This document shows, in pieces, positions 61,301 to 64,000 of a stretch of 64,000 bases of DNA; positions within the stretch are counted from its first letter, which is position 1, and each line of letters opens with the position of its first letter. A program made the translations under genes and the position numbers. The stretch is from Chloracidobacterium thermophilum B (lineage in GTDB: Bacteria > Acidobacteriota > Blastocatellia > Chloracidobacteriales > Chloracidobacteriaceae). Below the pieces are notes generated by a model, which did not search any database, was not told the DNA's origin, and was given only the letters and a program-made list of their open reading frames with translations. Where the stretch lies: the NCBI RefSeq assembly GCF_000226295.1, contig NC_016024.1:1037501-1101500 (forward strand), in the 5' to 3' direction.

Positions 61301-62065
61301 GGTTTTGCGAAACACCGCCTGGTCGGTGATCCGGCGCAGGTTATCCAGCGTGAGGGTATCCGTCTGGTAATCCGCTGTCAGACGGGCCGCTGTGCCGGTA
61401 TGCGCAGCCGTGACATCGCTATCGAGCGCCAGCAGCAGCGCAAAGGGCAGGCTGCGGGATTTCTCGGCCAGTTTCGTCAGCCAGTCGAGAGTTTCCTGCA
61501 CCAGGGCCCGCCGGGGCGCGCGGAAGACATCGGAAATGTCATCCACGACAAACAGAAGCGCCATGCCGGGAAACAGCTTGCTGGCCAGAAGTTCACAAAC
61601 CTGTTGGCTTTCGAGGACGGAAAACCACTGCATGTCGTCAAACGCAATGGGGCTGTCCGGGATGTTGGCCAGCGCCGTACGCAGCAGCGTGGGAAAATCC
61701 ATCCCTTCACTGAGCAGTCGGGCACCGGAGAGGTACACCGGCAGAAACGTCGTGCCTTCGAGGCGCTTGACCGCGTTGGCCAGCGGTGGGTTGCCGGACA
61801 CGAGATGACGGGTCTTGGGCGTACAGGCCAGGGCCCGCACCACAGCCAGCGTATGGCTTTTTCCGGTACCCCGGGGTCCCGTAATCAGTCGGGCGGCTTC
61901 GGAGGTTTTGGGTGCGGCAATACCCTCGATGAGCCGCGCCGTGAGCCGGGACAGTTCTGAGGTGAAGTGGTAGGACCGGATGATGCGCTCCGGGTTGACC
62001 TCCAGGAAATTCACCAGTGGATCAATTGGCTGATAATCGAGATAGGCGCGGATGTTCTGTAACAT
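58343..62065 (-). CDS. Large P-loop ATPase, BREX BrxC/PglY-like in layout
   Basis: A 1240-residue protein. The N-terminal ATPase has Walker A GPRGTGKS (residues 63-70) and Walker B LLFVVDDIS (about 171-179), followed by a long mainly helical region with several leucine-rich stretches. The length and N-terminal P-loop recall BrxC/PglY-type ATPases of phage-defence BREX systems (possibly DUF6079), but no PglZ, methyltransferase or other BREX gene is in view, so the assignment is tentative. The last codons and stop (TCA ACT ACC CCG CCC TGA) lie inside the IscB element left end, so the native C-terminus has been replaced. A DUF512 gene lies 36 bases upstream. Confidence 0.6.
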   Translation of the reverse strand: MLQNIRAYLDYQPIDPLVNFLEVNPERIIRSYHFTSELSRLTARLIEGIAAPKTSEAARLITGPRGTGKSHTLAVVRALACTPKTRHLVSGNPPLANAVKRLEGTTFLPVYLSGARLLSEGMDFPTLLRTALANIPDSPIAFDDMQWFSVLESQQVCELLASKLFPGMALLFVVDDISDVFRAPRRALVQETLDWLTKLAEKSRSLPFALLLALDSDVTAAHTGTAARLTADYQTDTLTLDNLRRITDQAVFRKTPQQRAELAALYQETLKALPRFHWSEEEFCSLYPVHPAVLEVAPGLSTYCESFSLFSFINGIIGGALRRRPMQLISLDDLFDKYDFELKRHPTLARAVAVYDYLSTMRLPALSFEQRIPAKLLLKGLFLYSLVGRSVSADELTNAMMLGDIGYNQAAFLLDDLYTHSEGQIVKEGIGATCRYSLTVVEQFDPEARLKVALAETPNDDTLDALLVTLGGSALFHDFPFTLDALLLSGAKSYRDELTVPWRNTGRRGIVSFGMPSEIFTNPPVGIERSGDLFTPSAIVIPTEDESDAKPSIIYHWADELCEYDWQLCIERSQSPGGPDGSTTTPSLLYWRPAPLTEGEAEVLKSLWIAYTRGEDVFGDEIAERVAALEAQTRMLFLRHYVEEGELLSANGDCYRLTQLFPGGLPRTFSEFLSTIIRKPLDLRFPAHPVFPAPLTERETKRLVLGLLGGLNPTDPTVQEMARHFALPFHIVIEREGLYQLAMDRDEALGEPCISEVLRLVEAAGSDAVPVQVVYQTLRREPYGLLEPAQQIVMMALVAGWRIELVDVSGLRIFTAAELTQDVSFRQYGSVRRTAAITYSSETLSEWCRLLTERFDLPDLATDRKQVRESLAQWYQKWLNYRLTERFASLPPEMLTTRTWQLIITCKRYFETTAAAVEAVLFERISLEMGLARIVDIFAANPTIYQRAVIDLRVLVEFLDWLPFYVMAKAYTLSALPAADADARNARRELGNFFEHPHRLLDEDKRLRFEQVFERFKKHYIEDCVARDEQATKHLDLTPLTEFLGSPTWRLFETLSRLTIADRQYAARANRILSDINARRRNLHLREFLDHQPLVSGLIQRRFMPPLSRQLEQLTTTVNQGIQHFRQCVLQNRSLIQQGLRTLGLTESEERLVTATLAALSSSTPAKELVIAPETIDAINAALVAGSPVVPVPVPLPFTPGESATKADLAARFAEWLAGLPDDTVITFDGQESTLSTTPP

Positions 62066-62101
62066 GGTTATTCACAGGACACAGAGAATGCCTTCATATC
62101 A

Positions 62102-63505
62102 TCAAACCATTTTCTGAAGCGCGCCACTGTCCGGCGGTGTGGCACGGGTTGTGCGGAGCGCCGCTGCCACAAAATCTTCACCCGTCATCCCGGCCAGATG
62201 GACTTCCATGCCGAGTCGCTGGCCGACATCCGCCAGCGTCAGGTTATCGAGGAACAGATGCCGTTCGCCCATCACCATTTCATTGGGGATAAGCAGATGC
62301 TCGCCTTTGAAGTGGTCCCGCATGGCGATGAGATCGCTGCCCGTCACCAGTCCGGCCACGTTGACTTCCGGGCCAAAGTATTCGTTCCGAATGGCAACCA
62401 CGTGCAGGCGGGTGCCGAACTCCGCATTGAGCTGCTCCGCCAAGCGTAAGAGATGTGAAGCAAACAGGGCGCCGGTCGCCACTGTGACCGGCAGAAACGG
62501 CCCCTGCAGCGGACGTTTCCGCAGCCGCCGCACGGCCTTCTGGAAGCTGTCCAGGAAGCGCCGGACCATCCCCACCCCGTCTTCAATCTGGGGGTAGTCG
62601 CCATAGTGCCGTGCCGGGGGAATGGGCACTCCGGCACGGATGTAAAACTCATCGCCCAGAAAGGCAAAACTCGTCCCATAGCGACGTTTGAGTTCGTGCT
62701 GAATGGGCGTGACCAGCTCGATGATGCTGGCTTCCCATTCATCGGTGGGTGCTACGAGCAGGTGGCGTTTCCGGTGGTGTTTGGTCAGCCCGACCGGCAC
62801 GATGGCTACTGAACTCACCCCTTCGGGATGGAGTGCTGCCAGGTCATAGATGGTACGGCGCAACACATCGCCGTCATTGATGGTTGGACACAGCACGACC
62901 TGCGCGTGCAGTTCGATACCGTGAGCCAGCAGCCGCCGCATGGTGCCGAGAATGTCATCCGCCTGCTTGCGCCCCAGCAGGTGCCGCCGCACTTCGGGGT
63001 CGGTGGCATGGACCGAGACATACTGAGGCGAAAGGCGTTGCTCGACAATCCGGTTGAATTCTTCCTCGGTGAGCGTCGTCATCGTGGTGTAGTTCCCGTG
63101 CAGGAACGACAGCCGGATGTCTTCATCCCGGAAAAACAGCGACGGACGCGCATCCGGCGGGTTTTGCTCACAGAAGCAGAACAGGCATTCGTTGCCACAC
63201 TGCCGGGGCTTGAACGCTTCAAAGTCCAGTCCCCATATCTCGCCTTCGCCGATCTCGACGTGAAGCTGGCGGGTGGTGCCATCCGGGTGGATGACCGTGA
63301 GTGTCACCGCATCTTCCGAGCCGGTGTAGAACTGAAAATCCAGATAGTCCCGGACTTTGCGCCCGTTGACGGCCAGAATGCGGTCGCCCGGCCGCAGACC
63401 CACGGCCGCGCCGAGTCCATCCGGGTCCACTTCCGTCACGGTGACGCCTTTTTTGGCCTTGAGTTCGACAATCGGGTAAATGGTTTCAAATTGCAGGCTG
63501 TACAT
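62102..63505 (-). CDS. DUF512 radical-SAM protein with PDZ-like domain
   Basis: A 467-residue protein. An N-terminal PDZ-like domain (GVTVTEVDPDG, LRPGDRILAVNG; about 15-80) is followed by a radical-SAM-like core with CGNECLFCFC: Cys103, Cys107 and Cys110 match the CxxxCxxC cluster motif, plus Cys112. Next comes a TIM-barrel-like segment (HGNYTTMTTLTEEE, SVHATDPEVRRHLLGR, HAQVVLCPTINDG). The C-terminal DUF512 part reads VAIVPVGLTKHHR and FLGDEFYIRAG. The function is unknown, although the family is widespread. It precedes the large ATPase gene by 36 bases on the same strand, perhaps co-transcribed. Confidence 0.88.
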   Translation of the reverse strand: MYSLQFETIYPIVELKAKKGVTVTEVDPDGLGAAVGLRPGDRILAVNGRKVRDYLDFQFYTGSEDAVTLTVIHPDGTTRQLHVEIGEGEIWGLDFEAFKPRQCGNECLFCFCEQNPPDARPSLFFRDEDIRLSFLHGNYTTMTTLTEEEFNRIVEQRLSPQYVSVHATDPEVRRHLLGRKQADDILGTMRRLLAHGIELHAQVVLCPTINDGDVLRRTIYDLAALHPEGVSSVAIVPVGLTKHHRKRHLLVAPTDEWEASIIELVTPIQHELKRRYGTSFAFLGDEFYIRAGVPIPPARHYGDYPQIEDGVGMVRRFLDSFQKAVRRLRKRPLQGPFLPVTVATGALFASHLLRLAEQLNAEFGTRLHVVAIRNEYFGPEVNVAGLVTGSDLIAMRDHFKGEHLLIPNEMVMGERHLFLDNLTLADVGQRLGMEVHLAGMTGEDFVAAALRTTRATPPDSGALQKMV

Positions 63506-63701
63506 CGGTCATGCATCCCACCGGACAGAAAGCCGGGATACGCAGGTTGTGCCGGCTGGCAGGCACAACGCTGGTCAAGCTTACGAAGCACAAAGCCATG
63601 AAAGGCTAACGGCCGGCGGTCACGACGGCAAATCATTCCCGTACCCGGAAGGTGAATATCGGTTGGGTGTAAGCGATATGGGCTCTGGGGTGAGACCTGG
63701 G

Positions 63702-64000
63702 TCAGGGCCAGTCTGGTGCGGGCTTTGCCTGAAAGGCAGCTTGCCCGTGGCGCATGGCATCCACGAGCAGAATGGTCATCATGGTTTTGGCATCCACGAT
63801 GCCTCCCTGATAGACGAGGTTTCGCGCTTCGGCAAACGGCAGGCGGACCGTGCGGATGTCCTCATCGGTGTCCAGGCTTTGCGGGCCGGGAGTCAGTCCG
63901 GTGGCAAGGAAACAGTACAGGATTTCCGTGCTGTAGCCGGGCAGGGCGTAAAACTTTGTCACGAACGTCAGGGTGGAGGCCTGGTAGCCGGTTTCTTCCC
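63702..64000 (-). CDS. Nudix hydrolase, ADP-ribose pyrophosphatase type (5' part outside window)
   Basis: The C-terminal part of a gene that enters from the right edge. The frame begins within EETGYQASTLTFV, the end of a Nudix box (REXXEEXGU pattern, its first half off the window), and continues with KFYALPGYSTEILYCFLATGL, a stretch typical of ADP-ribose pyrophosphatases. It hydrolyses ADP-ribose or related nucleotide sugars with Mg2+. The stop is near 63702. The missing catalytic glutamates cannot be checked. Confidence 0.85.
   Translation of the reverse strand, partial: EETGYQASTLTFVTKFYALPGYSTEILYCFLATGLTPGPQSLDTDEDIRTVRLPFAEARNLVYQGGIVDAKTMMTILLVDAMRHGQAAFQAKPAPDWP

Noticed and set aside
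63546-63569. Hairpin GTTGTGCC/GGCACAAC as terminator
   Set aside because: No U-run follows on either strand, so termination cannot be claimed.

Overview
The window looks like chromosomal DNA of a GC-rich, Gram-negative, chlorophototrophic bacterium, most plausibly an Acidobacteriota member close to Chloracidobacterium. The strongest clue is a Mg-protoporphyrin IX methyltransferase (bchM, 19788-20468). Supporting clues are a TonB-dependent receptor with an N-terminal carboxypeptidase-regulatory-like domain, several Ser/Thr kinases with FHA and PP2C partners, and an outer-membrane LptE-type lipoprotein. The taxon is inferred from gene content; no rRNA or tRNA gene was recognised.

Layout. 1-6.9 kb: housekeeping genes (end of galU, an S9 peptidase, a PAP2-like membrane protein, serC, a Fur regulator, a DUF3299 protein, hemL). 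7-19.7 kb: a signalling-rich stretch with a TPR protein, two overlapping Ser/Thr kinases (one fused to a formylglycine-generating-enzyme-like domain), a universal stress protein, a MalT-type NTPase, a MidA-like methyltransferase, tyrS, a zinc-ribbon/FHA protein with a proline-rich repeat, a PP2C phosphatase and a secreted metallophosphoesterase. 19.8-27.5 kb: bchM divergent from an Fe-S photolyase, then serA, smpB, a YhhN protein and a Wzc-type tyrosine kinase. 27.8-37.9 kb: a PrxQ peroxiredoxin, an FHA-PrsW fusion, a SulP transporter with a beta-carbonic anhydrase, an SDR, trpC, an aminopeptidase P, a small [2Fe-2S] protein and an M1 metallopeptidase. 38-40.2 kb: a more AT-rich pair of glycosyltransferases, the first carrying a frameshift. 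40.3-48 kb: a TonB receptor divergent from an RND efflux operon (adaptor, DUF2892, pump, ArsR) with a perfect palindrome between them. 48.3-52.5 kb: a four-gene respiratory operon (two CydA-like membrane proteins, one carrying cytochrome c, plus Rieske and a cytochrome b with b6-type spacing) ending in a clear terminator. 52.7-56.6 kb: maf, a NosL-like lipoprotein, a RodZ-like protein, an alpha/beta hydrolase and lptE.

56.6-58.4 kb is the most notable locus: a complete IscB (OMEGA) element on the minus strand. It has an IscB nuclease with intact RuvC and HNH residues, a structured upstream noncoding region matching an omega-RNA, and IS200/IS605-style hairpin ends, but no TnpA transposase. Its left end is duplicated as a 31-bp tandem repeat and supplies the stop codon of the neighbouring 1240-residue P-loop ATPase, whose 3' end would provide the guide. 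The window closes with a DUF512 radical-SAM protein and the end of a Nudix hydrolase.

Functional threads: tetrapyrrole and chlorophyll synthesis (hemL, bchM), serine synthesis (serC, serA), phospho-signalling (kinases, FHA proteins, PP2C), quinol-linked electron transfer (48-52 kb) and envelope export or polysaccharide (Wzc, glycosyltransferases, LptE, TonB receptor, RND pump).
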